NCBI GenBank assembly: GCA_017394865.1
Contig: JAFPWT010000001.1
Location: 36,178 to 100,177, forward strand
From: Bacteroidales bacterium
GTDB taxonomy: Bacteria > Bacteroidota > Bacteroidia > Bacteroidales > F082
Direction: 5' to 3'
Length of the DNA: 64,000 nt
The position numbers were made by a program, and so were the translations under genes. Shown in pieces: positions 18,951 to 28,952 of this stretch; positions within the stretch are counted from its first letter, which is position 1; each line of letters begins with the position of its first letter. A model generated the notes under the pieces. The model ran no database searches. It had not been told where the DNA came from and was given only the letters and a program-made list of their open reading frames with translations.

Positions 18951-20374
18951 AACAAAAGAAACAACCCGAATATCTGGAAAACGTCGAAATCGTCGATGCC
19001 GGCAGCGAAGGCATGTCGGTGGCCAAACCCGAAGGTCGCGTGATCTTCATCCCCTTTGGGGTTCCCGGCGATATCGTTGATATTGAGGTCTTCAAAAAGA
19101 AAAAGAATTACCTCGAAGGACGTATCCGCAACATCAAAAAGCCGTCCGACAAGCGCGTAACGCCTGTTTGCCAGCATTTCGGTCTCTGCGGCGGCTGCAA
19201 ATGGCAGCAGATGGACTATCAATGGCAGATTGCTTACAAACAAAAGCAGGTGAAGGACAACTTCGACCGCATCGGGAAGATAGCATATCCGGAGATCAGG
19301 TCTATCTTGGGCTGTGAAAAACAATACTTCTACCGTAACAAGTTGGAATATGCCTTTTCGAACCGCAAATGGCTCATCGACGGCGCTCCTGCCGGGACTT
19401 ACGGCGAAGACGATTGCAAAGGGCTCGGCTTCCATCTGCCGCAGTTGTTCGACCGCGTTGTCGACATCGAGCAATGCCATCTCCAAGCCGACCCGTCGAA
19501 CGACATCCGCCTGTTTGTCCGCCAATTCACCTTGGACCGCCACCTCTCCTACTATAACGTGCGCCACCACGAAGGGTTGATGCGCAATTTGGTGATCCGC
19601 TGCAACGCAAAAGGCGAGTTCATGGTCATCCTGGTGATTAACGAGGAGAACGCCGTCATCCGCAATGAGTTGGTACCAGCATTGGAGCAGCGTTTTCCGC
19701 AGATCGTATCGCTGCTACTGGTCATCAACAACAAAGCCAACGACGTCATCAACGACTTACCCTTCGAGTGCCTGAAAGGCGATCCTTACCTGATGGAGAC
19801 CATGGCTTCTCCCCGTCTCGGATTCCCTGACCTGAAGTTCCGCATCGGGCCTGTGTCGTTCTTCCAAACCAATGTGTATCAGGCCGAAAGGTTATATCGT
19901 GCCGCTTTCGACTTGGCAGATGTAAAGGGCGACGAGCTGATGTACGACCTCTACACTGGCACCGGCACCATTGCCCAGTACTTCTCCCGTTTTGTAAAAC
20001 GTGTGGTGGGCATCGAATATGTGGAGGAAGCCATCGCCGATGCCAAGGTCAACGCCGCGCTCAACGGCATCGACAACTGCACCTTCTTTGCCGGTGACAT
20101 GGCGAAGCTTTTCACTGATGAATTCATCGAGGCCAACGGGCGTCCCGATTTCATTGTGACCGATCCACCCCGCGCCGGGATGGCCGAAAAGGTAGTTGAA
20201 CAATTACTTAAGATAAGAGCATCTAAAATGGTGTATGTCAGCTGTAACCCAGCAACACAAGCACGTGACTTACAACTGCTCTCCACGGCCTACGAGGTCA
20301 AAGCCGTCCAGCCGGTAGACATGTTCCCCCACACCCAGCATGTGGAGAATATCACACTCTTGGAATTAAGGTAG
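18947..20374 (+). CDS. rlmD: 23S rRNA (uracil-5-)-methyltransferase, RlmD/RumA type
   Basis: 475 residues. The N-terminal TRAM domain (about 9-65) is followed by four cysteines that fit the RumA 4Fe-4S cluster: Cys75, Cys81, Cys84 (CQHFGLCGGC) and Cys177. The Rossmann methyltransferase domain has DLYTGTGTIAQYFS, TDPPRAGM and the catalytic Cys433 in YVSCNPATQARDL. It methylates a uracil of 23S rRNA (U1939 in E. coli); a related site such as U747 cannot be ruled out. It overlaps nnr by 4 nt and runs 23 nt into the convergent shikimate kinase gene. Confidence 0.92.
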   Translation: MKQKKQPEYLENVEIVDAGSEGMSVAKPEGRVIFIPFGVPGDIVDIEVFKKKKNYLEGRIRNIKKPSDKRVTPVCQHFGLCGGCKWQQMDYQWQIAYKQKQVKDNFDRIGKIAYPEIRSILGCEKQYFYRNKLEYAFSNRKWLIDGAPAGTYGEDDCKGLGFHLPQLFDRVVDIEQCHLQADPSNDIRLFVRQFTLDRHLSYYNVRHHEGLMRNLVIRCNAKGEFMVILVINEENAVIRNELVPALEQRFPQIVSLLLVINNKANDVINDLPFECLKGDPYLMETMASPRLGFPDLKFRIGPVSFFQTNVYQAERLYRAAFDLADVKGDELMYDLYTGTGTIAQYFSRFVKRVVGIEYVEEAIADAKVNAALNGIDNCTFFAGDMAKLFTDEFIEANGRPDFIVTDPPRAGMAEKVVEQLLKIRASKMVYVSCNPATQARDLQLLSTAYEVKAVQPVDMFPHTQHVENITLLELR

Positions 20375-20855
20375 CCAAAGTCTCCACATCGCAGTTTTCC
20401 CCTTTGAAGGTAAGTTGTGCCTGTTCGTAAAACGGGAGGCGTTCGGCGTAGTTTTGCCTGATGAAGGCATCAAGCTCTTCAGGGGGGCGGTCATAGATCA
20501 ACGGGCGCTTCACTTTCGATTGTGAGAGTCTGACAACGGCCGATTCAGGGCTGATCTTCAGGAACACCGTGAAGCCGTTTTGATTCATCCACTCCATATT
20601 ATTATTGAAGCAAGGCGTTCCTCCGCCCGTGGCGATCACAGCGTTATCGAGTGCCAAAGTATCGTGCAGGATCTGTGTCTCAAGCTTACGATACAGATCC
20701 GCGTCGTATTTGTGGAAAAAGTCGTTGATGGAGATTTTGTAGCGTGCCTCGAACAGTCGGTCGGTGTCATACGCCTCCCATCCCAGCTGGTGAGCCAGGC
20801 GTTTGGAGGTGGTCGACTTGCCGGCGCCCATATACCCGACGAGATAGATCCTCAT
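20352..20855 (-). CDS. aroK: Shikimate kinase
   Basis: 167 residues from the ATG at 20855; this start puts the P-loop GYMGAGKST at residues 7-15, as in the family. Longer in-frame starts would run into the upstream gene. Other motifs: DTDRLFEAR (shikimate/Mg site), ATGGGTPC (substrate site) and KRPLIYDRPPEE (lid). It phosphorylates shikimate in aromatic amino acid synthesis; aroE is at 50413-51138. It follows a small lipoprotein gene by 16 nt and overlaps rlmD tail-to-tail by 23 nt. Confidence 0.93.
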   Translation of the reverse strand: MRIYLVGYMGAGKSTTSKRLAHQLGWEAYDTDRLFEARYKISINDFFHKYDADLYRKLETQILHDTLALDNAVIATGGGTPCFNNNMEWMNQNGFTVFLKISPESAVVRLSQSKVKRPLIYDRPPEELDAFIRQNYAERLPFYEQAQLTFKGENCDVETLATLIPRV

Positions 20856-20871
20856 GCCGTCAACAAGGGGC

Positions 20872-21153
20872 TTACTTACGATTGTCGAAGTCGTCGTAAA
20901 CTTTCTGCAGCGAGTCGAGTTCATGACGGAGTCGGGCCGTCTCTCTGCCATATTCTGCGATGATCTCCGGTGAGCCGTAGACGCACGACATCTCACGATC
21001 CTTGACGATAGATTTTAGATTGTCGATACGCTCTTTCAGCTCCGCCTTCGACAAGCCGTTGTCGTTGGTGTTCTTTCCGGTGCAGCAGGCGCCCACGATG
21101 AGTGTGGTAAGGGCCACGACGCCAATCCATGCTTTATTGATGATTTTTTTCAT
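20872..21153 (-). CDS. Small lipoprotein with a coiled-coil tail
   Basis: 93 residues from the ATG at 21153, which begins a lipoprotein signal (MKKIINKAWIGVVALTTLI, lipobox GAC). The mature part is helical and charged, with leucine spacing typical of a coiled coil (LSKAELKERIDNLKSIV, TARLRHELDSLQKVYDDF). No family recognised. A reverse-strand -7 box (CAAAGATA, 21173-21180) precedes it and probably also drives aroK. Confidence 0.72.
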   Translation of the reverse strand: MKKIINKAWIGVVALTTLIVGACCTGKNTNDNGLSKAELKERIDNLKSIVKDREMSCVYGSPEIIAEYGRETARLRHELDSLQKVYDDFDNRK

Positions 21154-21172
21154 AGGGCTTTGGATTTTGTTG

Positions 21173-21278
21173 CAAAGATACAAATAAAATTGAATGTTGT
21201 GAACATGTTTATCAACATTTGTTGTTGATAATTCGAAGGGTTTTCGTTCTCTTTCTTCGGTTGATATGATTATCTTTG
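21173..21278. promoter_or_regulatory. Divergent promoters (small lipoprotein / giant surface protein)
   Basis: CAAAGATA at 21173-21180 is a reverse-strand TATCTTTG box 20 nt before the lipoprotein ATG. TATCTTTG at 21271-21278 faces the giant protein gene and leaves a leader of about 60 nt before 21345, longer than most in this window. No strong -33 element on either side. Confidence 0.5.
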
Positions 21279-21344
21279 TAAAATGCATTTTATAGGAAGA
21301 ATAAATAGTAAATAATTCAATATCAATCAATTAAAATCCGACCT

Positions 21345-24300
21345 ATGAAAAGAAAGTTTACCTTGCTGACAGCAGTGATGATGCTGCTGTCGTTCCTCGC
21401 CCTCCCTTTGGGAATGATGGGACAAAACAGAACGACTGTCACCGATACGCTCACTAGAGCGTCAACAGGCGTCACTGGAACATCTTATGCTTCTTGGTCT
21501 GGCGTTACCAGTGTCTCCGACGCTGTGTATGCCGGTCAGAGCGCTGGTGGAAACGGTTCCATCCAGTTGAGAAGCAACAACAACAATTCAGGAATCATCA
21601 CGACGTCATCGGGCGGAACGGTGACCAATGTCAGCGTCACCTGGAACTCAAATACCGCTTCTGGCAGAACGCTTAACATTTATGGTAGCAACTCGGCCTA
21701 TTCGAGCCCTACCGAGTTGTACAGCAGTTCCACACAAGGTACATTGCTAGGCACTATCGTGTGTGGTACGAGCACCTCGCTCTCCATTGACGGCAGCTAT
21801 ACCTACATCGGAATGCGTTCAGCCAATATGGCTATGTATCTTGAAGAGATTAACATTACCTGGTCAACTGGCGGCAGCACCACGCAAACCGTGGCCACTC
21901 CGACCTTCTCGCCTACTGCTGGCACTTACAGTGACCCTCAAAGCGTGAGCATCAGCTGCAGTACCCAGGGCGCCACCATCTACTACACCACCGATGGCAC
22001 TGACCCGATCATGCCCACTGGTATCACCGGCACCGTATACACACAGCCGATCACCATCAACCAGACCACTACGGTGAAGGCTATCGCTACTAAGCAAGGC
22101 ATGAGCAACAGCCAAATCGCCTCTGCAACCTACACCATCCAGCAACTGCCCACAATCACCACAATTGAAGCGTTATGGAATTTTGCTGAAACTGTGGGTA
22201 ACACCACCCCCAACCAACCCAATGCCAATGTGACCTTTAGCAACTGGTATGTGACTGGCGTGAAAAACAGCCAAGCATACATCTCGGACGGCCAATACGG
22301 CTTTGTGATCTATCAAGCGGGACACGGTTTCACTGCTGGTGACAAACTCAATGGAACACTGGCTTGCAAGGTGATGTTGTACCAAAATCATTATGCCGAG
22401 ATCATGGGCGTGAAAGCCACCGACCTCACAGTGACCTCCGGTCAAGAGATGCCTATGCTCACCACCTCTATCGGCGAGTTGACCACGAGAAACTACGGCA
22501 CTCCCATCAATCTTGGAACTTTGACTTACGATGGCACCAAATTCAATGAAGAATCAGGTGCCTCCATCACACCTTACAACAACTTCAATATCAGCCCGAA
22601 CCCGATTCCCAATCTTGAATCAGGGAAAGACTACAACGTAAAAGGCATTTACATCATCTATTGGCAGAGCAGCGGATCAACCCAGCAGGTCGCCCCTCGT
22701 ACCGCTGACGACTTCGAGGAAGTGACGACTCCTACCCCGACTCAAACCGTGGCTACCCCGACCTTCACGCCTGAAGGAGGAACTTACTATGAAACACAAT
22801 ACGTGGCAATAGAATGTGCCACTCAAGGAGCTGACATCTACTACACCACCGATGGCAGCACTCCCACCCCAAATAGCACTCCTTTCACTGAGGCCATCAC
22901 CATCAGTGAAACGACCACGCTGAAAGCCATCGCCGTGATGCAAGGCATGAACGACAGCCAGATCGCCTCTGCAACCTATACCATCCAACAACTGCCCTCA
23001 ATCACTACCATTGATGAACTTTGGGACCTCGCTGATAGCGTTGGCGCCACCGCCACCCAAGCCAACGTCACCTTCAACAACTGGTATGTCACTGGCGTGA
23101 AAGGCAGCCAGGCATGGGTTTCCGATGGTGTATACGGTTTCGTGATCTATCAGTCGGGACACGGCTTTGCAGCCGGCGACAAGCTCAATGGCACCTATAC
23201 CTGCAACGTCCTGCTGTATCAAAATCACTACGCTGAACTCACAGGTGTAAAAGCAGCCAACCTCACCGTGACCTCCGGTCAGGAGATGCCTGTGCTCACC
23301 ACCTCTATCGGTGAGTTGACCACAAGAAACTATGGCACTCCCATCGACCTCGGCACCTTAACTTACGATGGTTCCAAATTCAATGATGAAGGAGGAACCC
23401 CCATCACACCTTACAACCAATTCAACCTTAGCCCGAACCCGATCACCAATCTTGAATCAGGGAAAAACTACAATGTCAAGGGCGTTTACATCATCTACTG
23501 GAACAATAGCGGTGCGACCCAGCAGGTTGCTCCTCGTAGCGCCGACGACTTCGAAGAAGTGACGGCTCCCACCCCAACTCAAACCGTTGCCACCCCGACC
23601 TTCACGCCTGCAGCCGGTACATACAGCGAAGCCCAGACGGTGACTATCGCCTGCGAAACTCAAGGCGCCACCATCTATTACACCACCGATGGCACCGACC
23701 CGATCATGCCCACCGGCATTACTGGTACTGAATACTCACAGCCCCTCACCATCAACGAGACCACTACGGTGAAAGCCGTTGCAGTGAGAGACGGGATGAA
23801 CAACAGTGAGATGGCCACGGCAGAATATGTCATCAACATTGTGCCTCCGGCGCAAGAGACCGCCTACACCCTGATCACCAACGCCAACGCGCTGATTTCA
23901 GGAGAAAAATACATCATCGTGGGTATCAAAGGCGAGGCCTATAAGGCTCTTGGTAAACAAGCCAGCAACAACAGACCTTCTGTTGACGTGACACCTGACG
24001 ACAATATCATCACCGTCACCCCAGCCAACCAAGCCGGCCTTGATGCTGTTTACGAACTCACTCTTGGTCAGGAAAACGGCAACTGGACCTTCTATTCCGC
24101 TGCTGATAGCGGTTACCTCTACGCTGCCAGCTCCTCAGCCAACTATCTGAGAACGCAAGCACAGAACGACGCCAACGGACAGTGGACCATCGAGATTGCT
24201 TCCGATGGTAAAGCCACCATCAAGGCACAAGGCACCAACACCCGCAACTGGCTGCGCTTGAACAACAACGGCTCCCCATTCTCATGCTATGGCTCAGGCC

Positions 24301-27300
24301 AACTCGACGTCTACCTCTACAAGGCTGGCGACGTCCCGGCTCCTCCGGCGCCGAATTACTACGCTGTCACCATCAACAAGACCGGTGAAGGAACTGTTGA
24401 AGTCAACAAGACCTCGGCTCTCGAGAACGACACCATCATTGTGACCGCCTCACCAGCACAGGGCTACGCTCTCACCGCTGTGACTTACAGTTACACAGGC
24501 ACCGCTCCTGTCGACATCATGGAGACGATGCAGTTCTTTATGCCTGCCTGCGATGTCACCGTCAACGTCACCTTCACCGAGCTGTCGACCGTGGCTGCTC
24601 CGACCTTCGCCCCTGCTGCAGGTTCCTACATCACCCCACAGATGGTGAGTATGACGACCACCACCGAGGGTGCCACCATCTACTACACCTTGGATGGAAG
24701 CGATCCCACCCCGAACAGCTTGGCCTTCTCTGAGGCTTTTGAAGTCGCTCAGACCACTACCGTGAAGGCCATCGCCGTGAAGGAAGGCATGAACAACAGC
24801 GCCGTGGCCAGTGCCACCTACACCATCATCGAGCCGATGAGCATCGCCGAGGCAAAAACCCTGGCCAACAACGAATACGCCCTGGTGCAAGGCGTGGTGA
24901 CCTTCATCGATGGTCGCAACGTATACATCCAGGATGAGAGCGCAGGCATCGACCTCTTCCTGAACAACAACACCGTTCCTGAGTCTCTCGCCATCGGCGA
25001 CATGGTCTTAGGCTACGGCAAGAAAACCGTTTATAACGGCCTCATCGAGTTGTCGGGCATCAACGGCGGCAACGACAACCAGTTTGTCATCCTCTCCAGT
25101 GGCAACGAGCTTCCGCTGGAAGAGAAGACCATTGCTGAGATCCTGGCCGACAACCAAAGCGGCGCCAACTTGTTGCAGTCGACTCGCGTGCAGATTGTCA
25201 ACGCCACCATCGGCACCATCAACACCGCCAACAACACCCCGATCACACAAGACGGAAGCACCATCAACATCTACAAGATGCCTGTGGTACAAGGTCTTGA
25301 ACAAGGCGACTTCGTCACCGTCACCGGTATCATCGGCTGCTACAACAACCCGCAACTGCGTGTGAACAGCGCCGACGACGTGGAGTTCACCCACCCCGCT
25401 GGCATCACCGTCAATCCTTCTTCACTGGCTGGATTTAACTATGTGTATGAAGAAGGCCCGTCAACGGCCAAGTCGTTCGTAGTCACTGCCAGAAGCCTTA
25501 GCGGCAACACCCTCATCGTCGCTCCTGAGAGCTACGAGCTCTCCTCGTTCCCGGGCGACGACTTCCATCCGCAGAGTCAGGTCAGCATCAACTCCTATTC
25601 AGGCAACTTCACTTATACTATTAAGGTGAGACTGAAAGCTGGCCTTGAAATTGGCACTTATGATGAGAGCATCATGATCTGCAACGAGCTGGTCGACACC
25701 ATTTACATGGCTCTGACGGGTAGTGTCACAGGAACGCCGCAGCCCACTGGCGACTATGTCCGCGTGAGTGAGCTCTCGCAGATCGGCAACGGCACCAAGG
25801 TGATCTTCGCCGCCCGTTACAACGAGAACGCCAATGAGTACTTTGCCATGACCGCCCAGGCCAGCGGCAAACCCGAAGGCGTGCTCTTCACCAGCGTGGC
25901 CGGTACCGACGCCGAAACTCTGCCGAGTGAGATCACCGACGCTGAGGACACCTACTACTGGACCGTGACCACCGATGGCACCAACTACACCTTCACCAAC
26001 GCCAACGGCGATGTGCTCGGCTATTCCAGCAGCACCAACTTCGCCACCGGCGGCGACAACATCAACTGGACCATCACCGAGGGCACTTCCGAAGCCACTG
26101 CCATGGTGCCTGAATACACCGCCTTCAACATCATCAATGGCAATGTCACCAACAGAGCCTTCGCTCTGAACAGCAACCACAATTATGGTGCGTACCACAC
26201 CCAGAACATGGCTGGTGAGAACTACAACTTCTTCATCGACATGTTCGCCACCTCGGGTACTCCTGTCACTCCTACCTGTGCCACCCCGACCTTCGATCCT
26301 GTCGGCGGCACCTACTTCGAGGAGCAGACCGTCACCATCACCTGCAGCACGGCTGACGCCACCATCTATTACACCTTGGATGGCAGCGATCCTACCCCGA
26401 ACAGCATGGTCTACAGTGAGCCCATCGAGGTCGCCGAATACACCATCATCAAGGCTTATGCCGTGAAGGAAGGCTTCAACGACAGCAACATCGCCGAGAC
26501 CGAATACACCATTATCCTCGGTGCCGTCACCATCTTCTTCCAAGACTGGGAAAGTGAGATGAACGGCTGGACCTTCGTCACCGTGGAAGGCAGCAAACCG
26601 TGGACCGTTGCCCAATACCAAGGCAACCACTACGCCAACGCCAACGGCTACAATGGTGGCGTCAACGAACAGTGGTGTATCTCCCCGGCCTTCAGCCTCG
26701 AGCAATACAGCGATGTGTCGCTCAGCTTCATGAACGCCATGAATTACACGGGTCCTGAACTGCAATTGTTCTTCTCGAACGACTATGACGGTGAAGATCC
26801 GACCGATGCCACTTGGACAGAACTTGACTTCGAAATGTCGCCGGGTTCCTACACTTGGGTTGAATCAGGCGCGATCAGTCTTGCCGACTTCACTGGCACC
26901 GAATGCTACATTGGCTTCAAGTACACCTCTACTGAGAACGAAGCTGCCGCATGGGAGGTCGATGACATTTTGCTCATGGGTTATACTACTGACCCGTATC
27001 TCACGGTGACACCTACCTCATTAGGTGGATTCACACACATCATCGGTCAAGGCCCATCAGCATCGCAAACGTTCACTCTTACAGCGGGTAACATCTCTCC
27101 TGCTCCAGGTGGAACAACAGGTAGTATAAATGTGTCTGTTTTTAGTCCGTTTGAGATTTCGCTTGATGACGAAGATTATGGCGATGAGATCTTCTTTGAG
27201 GATATTACCAACCTTGAGCCGACTACAATCTATGTAAGAATGAATGGCACAGAAGTCGGTCAGTACACCGAGACTGTTAATATCTATGCATCTTCAGGTG

Positions 27301-28844
27301 ATGAAGCAACAGTGACCTTGAGCGGTACCGTCACCGAGCCCATCCAGGGCGGTGACTGGAACCGTATCGGTTCGTTGGCCGACCTGCACGATGGCGACCA
27401 AGTCGTCATCGCGGCGCGTTACGACGCGACCGTGGGCGACGGCTACTATGCCATGACCGCCGGCGTGTCAGGCAAGCCCGACGGCGTGCTCTTCACCTCT
27501 GTCAACGACAACGGCATCGAGATGCTACCCGATGAGATCGTCGCCGACATTGCTACCTTCGCATGGAACGTCACCGTGAACGACACCATCATCACCCTGA
27601 CCAACGCCGCTGGCGACATGCTGGGCTACAGCAGCAGCACCAACTTTGCTGGCAACACGAGCACCGACTGGTCCATCAGCTACGCCACCTCTGGCGAGAA
27701 TGCCATGATGCCCAACTACACGGGCTTCTTGATCACCAATGTGGAGACCAACAACCGCTGCATCGTGATGAACGCCAACCATAAGTTCGGCGCCTACCAC
27801 ACCAACAACATCAACAACGCCGACTACAACTTCTACCTCGACCTCTTCGTGCAGGGCGGTACCGCCACTCAGACCGTGGCTACCCCGGTATTCAGCGTGG
27901 CTTCCGGCACCTACTTCGAGGAATTCGACGTGGAGATCACCTGTGCCACCGAAGGCGCTGTCATCTACTACACCACCGACGGCACCGATCCTAACGATGA
28001 GTCGATGGTCTACGAAGAGCCCATCCACATCGACAGCGACGTGACCCTCAAGGCCATCGCCATGTTGGAAGGCTACGACAACAGTAACATCGCCACCGTC
28101 AACTACACGATCATGACCGGTCAGGCCGTCATCCTCAACCAAGACTGGGAGGGTGACATGAACGGCTGGACCTTCGTCACCGTGGAAGGCAACAAGCCTT
28201 GGAGCATCGGCACCTATGGCGGCAACAAGTACGCTTACGCCAACGGCTACAACGACGATACCGACAACGAACAGTGGTGTATCTCGCCTGCTTTCGACCT
28301 CACCTATTTCAGAGACGTCACGCTGACCTTCCGCAATGCCATGAAGTTCACCGGTCCCGACATGCAGCTCTTCTTCTCCAGCAACTACGACGGCCAAAAT
28401 CCTTCATCCGCCACTTGGACTGAGCTCGAATATGTGAAGTCAGAAGGCAACTACACCTGGACCGAGTCGGGTGAGATCTCTCTCGACGGCCTCCAGGGCA
28501 AAGGCAACTGCTACATCGCATTCCTCTACACCAGTAACCTCGAAGACGGCGCCGCCGCTTGGGAAGTCGACGACATCCTCATCGTCGGTACTGCTTGGGA
28601 TGCTGTTGAAGAGACCACTGTGACAGACGTCAACTTCTGGAACTATGACAACGAGATCTTCGTTGACAACCAGACCAACGGCAACGTGCAAATGACGGTG
28701 TTCAACCTCCTCGGCCAGCCGGTCTACACCAAAACCATTGGCGCCGGTTCCACCAGATTCTCGCACGACCTCACCGCTGGCCTCTATGTGGTCACCCTGC
28801 AGAACAGCAAGGGCCGCATGGCAGTTAAGATGATCGTGAAGTAA
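21345..28844 (+). CDS. Giant T9SS-sorted surface protein with six chitobiase-type modules
   Basis: 2,499 residues with a signal peptide (1-26). Approximate order: N-terminal beta module (27-180); chitobiase C-terminal-type modules at about 181, 467, 746, 1082, 1645 and 2177, each with APTF/ATPTF, GATIYYT and TVKAIAV-type strings; two near-identical OB-like modules (268-465, 547-745); an InlB-like divergent repeat (1005-1080); a DUF5689-like OB module (1164-1345); Ig-like modules (about 1350-1460, 1886-2000); two copies of a beta module starting GDYVRVSEL and GDWNRIGSL (about 1468-1640, 2003-2175); two choice-of-anchor J/cleaved-adhesin modules (QDWESEMNGWTFVTVEG and QDWEGDMNGWTFVTVEG; about 1728-1885, 2261-2420); and a type A T9SS domain (2446-2499: MTVFNLLGQPVY, LTAGLYVVTL). 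No catalytic module is seen. An adhesin or glycan-binding role at the cell surface is inferred. Confidence 0.9.
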   Translation: MKRKFTLLTAVMMLLSFLALPLGMMGQNRTTVTDTLTRASTGVTGTSYASWSGVTSVSDAVYAGQSAGGNGSIQLRSNNNNSGIITTSSGGTVTNVSVTWNSNTASGRTLNIYGSNSAYSSPTELYSSSTQGTLLGTIVCGTSTSLSIDGSYTYIGMRSANMAMYLEEINITWSTGGSTTQTVATPTFSPTAGTYSDPQSVSISCSTQGATIYYTTDGTDPIMPTGITGTVYTQPITINQTTTVKAIATKQGMSNSQIASATYTIQQLPTITTIEALWNFAETVGNTTPNQPNANVTFSNWYVTGVKNSQAYISDGQYGFVIYQAGHGFTAGDKLNGTLACKVMLYQNHYAEIMGVKATDLTVTSGQEMPMLTTSIGELTTRNYGTPINLGTLTYDGTKFNEESGASITPYNNFNISPNPIPNLESGKDYNVKGIYIIYWQSSGSTQQVAPRTADDFEEVTTPTPTQTVATPTFTPEGGTYYETQYVAIECATQGADIYYTTDGSTPTPNSTPFTEAITISETTTLKAIAVMQGMNDSQIASATYTIQQLPSITTIDELWDLADSVGATATQANVTFNNWYVTGVKGSQAWVSDGVYGFVIYQSGHGFAAGDKLNGTYTCNVLLYQNHYAELTGVKAANLTVTSGQEMPVLTTSIGELTTRNYGTPIDLGTLTYDGSKFNDEGGTPITPYNQFNLSPNPITNLESGKNYNVKGVYIIYWNNSGATQQVAPRSADDFEEVTAPTPTQTVATPTFTPAAGTYSEAQTVTIACETQGATIYYTTDGTDPIMPTGITGTEYSQPLTINETTTVKAVAVRDGMNNSEMATAEYVINIVPPAQETAYTLITNANALISGEKYIIVGIKGEAYKALGKQASNNRPSVDVTPDDNIITVTPANQAGLDAVYELTLGQENGNWTFYSAADSGYLYAASSSANYLRTQAQNDANGQWTIEIASDGKATIKAQGTNTRNWLRLNNNGSPFSCYGSGQLDVYLYKAGDVPAPPAPNYYAVTINKTGEGTVEVNKTSALENDTIIVTASPAQGYALTAVTYSYTGTAPVDIMETMQFFMPACDVTVNVTFTELSTVAAPTFAPAAGSYITPQMVSMTTTTEGATIYYTLDGSDPTPNSLAFSEAFEVAQTTTVKAIAVKEGMNNSAVASATYTIIEPMSIAEAKTLANNEYALVQGVVTFIDGRNVYIQDESAGIDLFLNNNTVPESLAIGDMVLGYGKKTVYNGLIELSGINGGNDNQFVILSSGNELPLEEKTIAEILADNQSGANLLQSTRVQIVNATIGTINTANNTPITQDGSTINIYKMPVVQGLEQGDFVTVTGIIGCYNNPQLRVNSADDVEFTHPAGITVNPSSLAGFNYVYEEGPSTAKSFVVTARSLSGNTLIVAPESYELSSFPGDDFHPQSQVSINSYSGNFTYTIKVRLKAGLEIGTYDESIMICNELVDTIYMALTGSVTGTPQPTGDYVRVSELSQIGNGTKVIFAARYNENANEYFAMTAQASGKPEGVLFTSVAGTDAETLPSEITDAEDTYYWTVTTDGTNYTFTNANGDVLGYSSSTNFATGGDNINWTITEGTSEATAMVPEYTAFNIINGNVTNRAFALNSNHNYGAYHTQNMAGENYNFFIDMFATSGTPVTPTCATPTFDPVGGTYFEEQTVTITCSTADATIYYTLDGSDPTPNSMVYSEPIEVAEYTIIKAYAVKEGFNDSNIAETEYTIILGAVTIFFQDWESEMNGWTFVTVEGSKPWTVAQYQGNHYANANGYNGGVNEQWCISPAFSLEQYSDVSLSFMNAMNYTGPELQLFFSNDYDGEDPTDATWTELDFEMSPGSYTWVESGAISLADFTGTECYIGFKYTSTENEAAAWEVDDILLMGYTTDPYLTVTPTSLGGFTHIIGQGPSASQTFTLTAGNISPAPGGTTGSINVSVFSPFEISLDDEDYGDEIFFEDITNLEPTTIYVRMNGTEVGQYTETVNIYASSGDEATVTLSGTVTEPIQGGDWNRIGSLADLHDGDQVVIAARYDATVGDGYYAMTAGVSGKPDGVLFTSVNDNGIEMLPDEIVADIATFAWNVTVNDTIITLTNAAGDMLGYSSSTNFAGNTSTDWSISYATSGENAMMPNYTGFLITNVETNNRCIVMNANHKFGAYHTNNINNADYNFYLDLFVQGGTATQTVATPVFSVASGTYFEEFDVEITCATEGAVIYYTTDGTDPNDESMVYEEPIHIDSDVTLKAIAMLEGYDNSNIATVNYTIMTGQAVILNQDWEGDMNGWTFVTVEGNKPWSIGTYGGNKYAYANGYNDDTDNEQWCISPAFDLTYFRDVTLTFRNAMKFTGPDMQLFFSSNYDGQNPSSATWTELEYVKSEGNYTWTESGEISLDGLQGKGNCYIAFLYTSNLEDGAAAWEVDDILIVGTAWDAVEETTVTDVNFWNYDNEIFVDNQTNGNVQMTVFNLLGQPVYTKTIGAGSTRFSHDLTAGLYVVTLQNSKGRMAVKMIVK
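21886..23575 (+). repeat. Tandem duplication of about 840-857 bp inside the giant gene
   Basis: A unit made of one chitobiase-type module plus one OB-like module occurs twice in tandem (about 21886-22742 and 22743-23579); a third chitobiase module starts at 23580. The OB-like halves are close even at the DNA level, for example the shared CCGGTCA(A/G)GAGATGCCT near 22438 and 23275, and the shared protein strings TTSIGELTTRNYGTPI and LTVTSGQEMP. This points to a fairly recent in-frame duplication. Confidence 0.8.
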
Positions 28845-28865
28845 TTGACGCGACGCGTCAATTAC
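28841..28865. repeat. Perfect 12-bp inverted repeat across the stop codon
   Basis: GTAATTGACGCG (28841-28852) and its exact complement (28854-28865) flank one base. The TAA stop of the giant gene (28842-28844) lies in the left arm. As RNA it can form a 10-bp stem with a 5-nt loop, but no T-tract follows. It may be a transcript-end stabiliser or a protein-binding site. Confidence 0.7.
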
Positions 28866-28874
28866 GAACATTGT

Positions 28875-28940
28875 GAAGTACCCCCTGAGGCGCCTTCGTT
28901 TCTCCCGAAGGGAGATATGCAGCGCCGAAGGGGGTACTTC
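28875..28940. repeat. Palindromic interspersed element, copy 1
   Basis: Outer arms GAAGTACCCCC (28875-28885) and GGGGGTACTTC (28930-28940) pair perfectly; inside are GGCGC/GCGCC and a hairpin TCTCCC-GAA-GGGAGA (28901-28915). The core matches elements at 57747-57813 and 63782-63858, while the outer arms differ. It lies between two convergent genes, where it could act as a two-way terminator. Confidence 0.75.
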
Positions 28941-28952
28941 ATAATTAATAAT

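Noticed and set aside
25599-26765. A 388-codon reverse frame inside the giant surface protein gene
   Set aside because: Composition is a by-product of the repetitive forward gene; no start region or domain.
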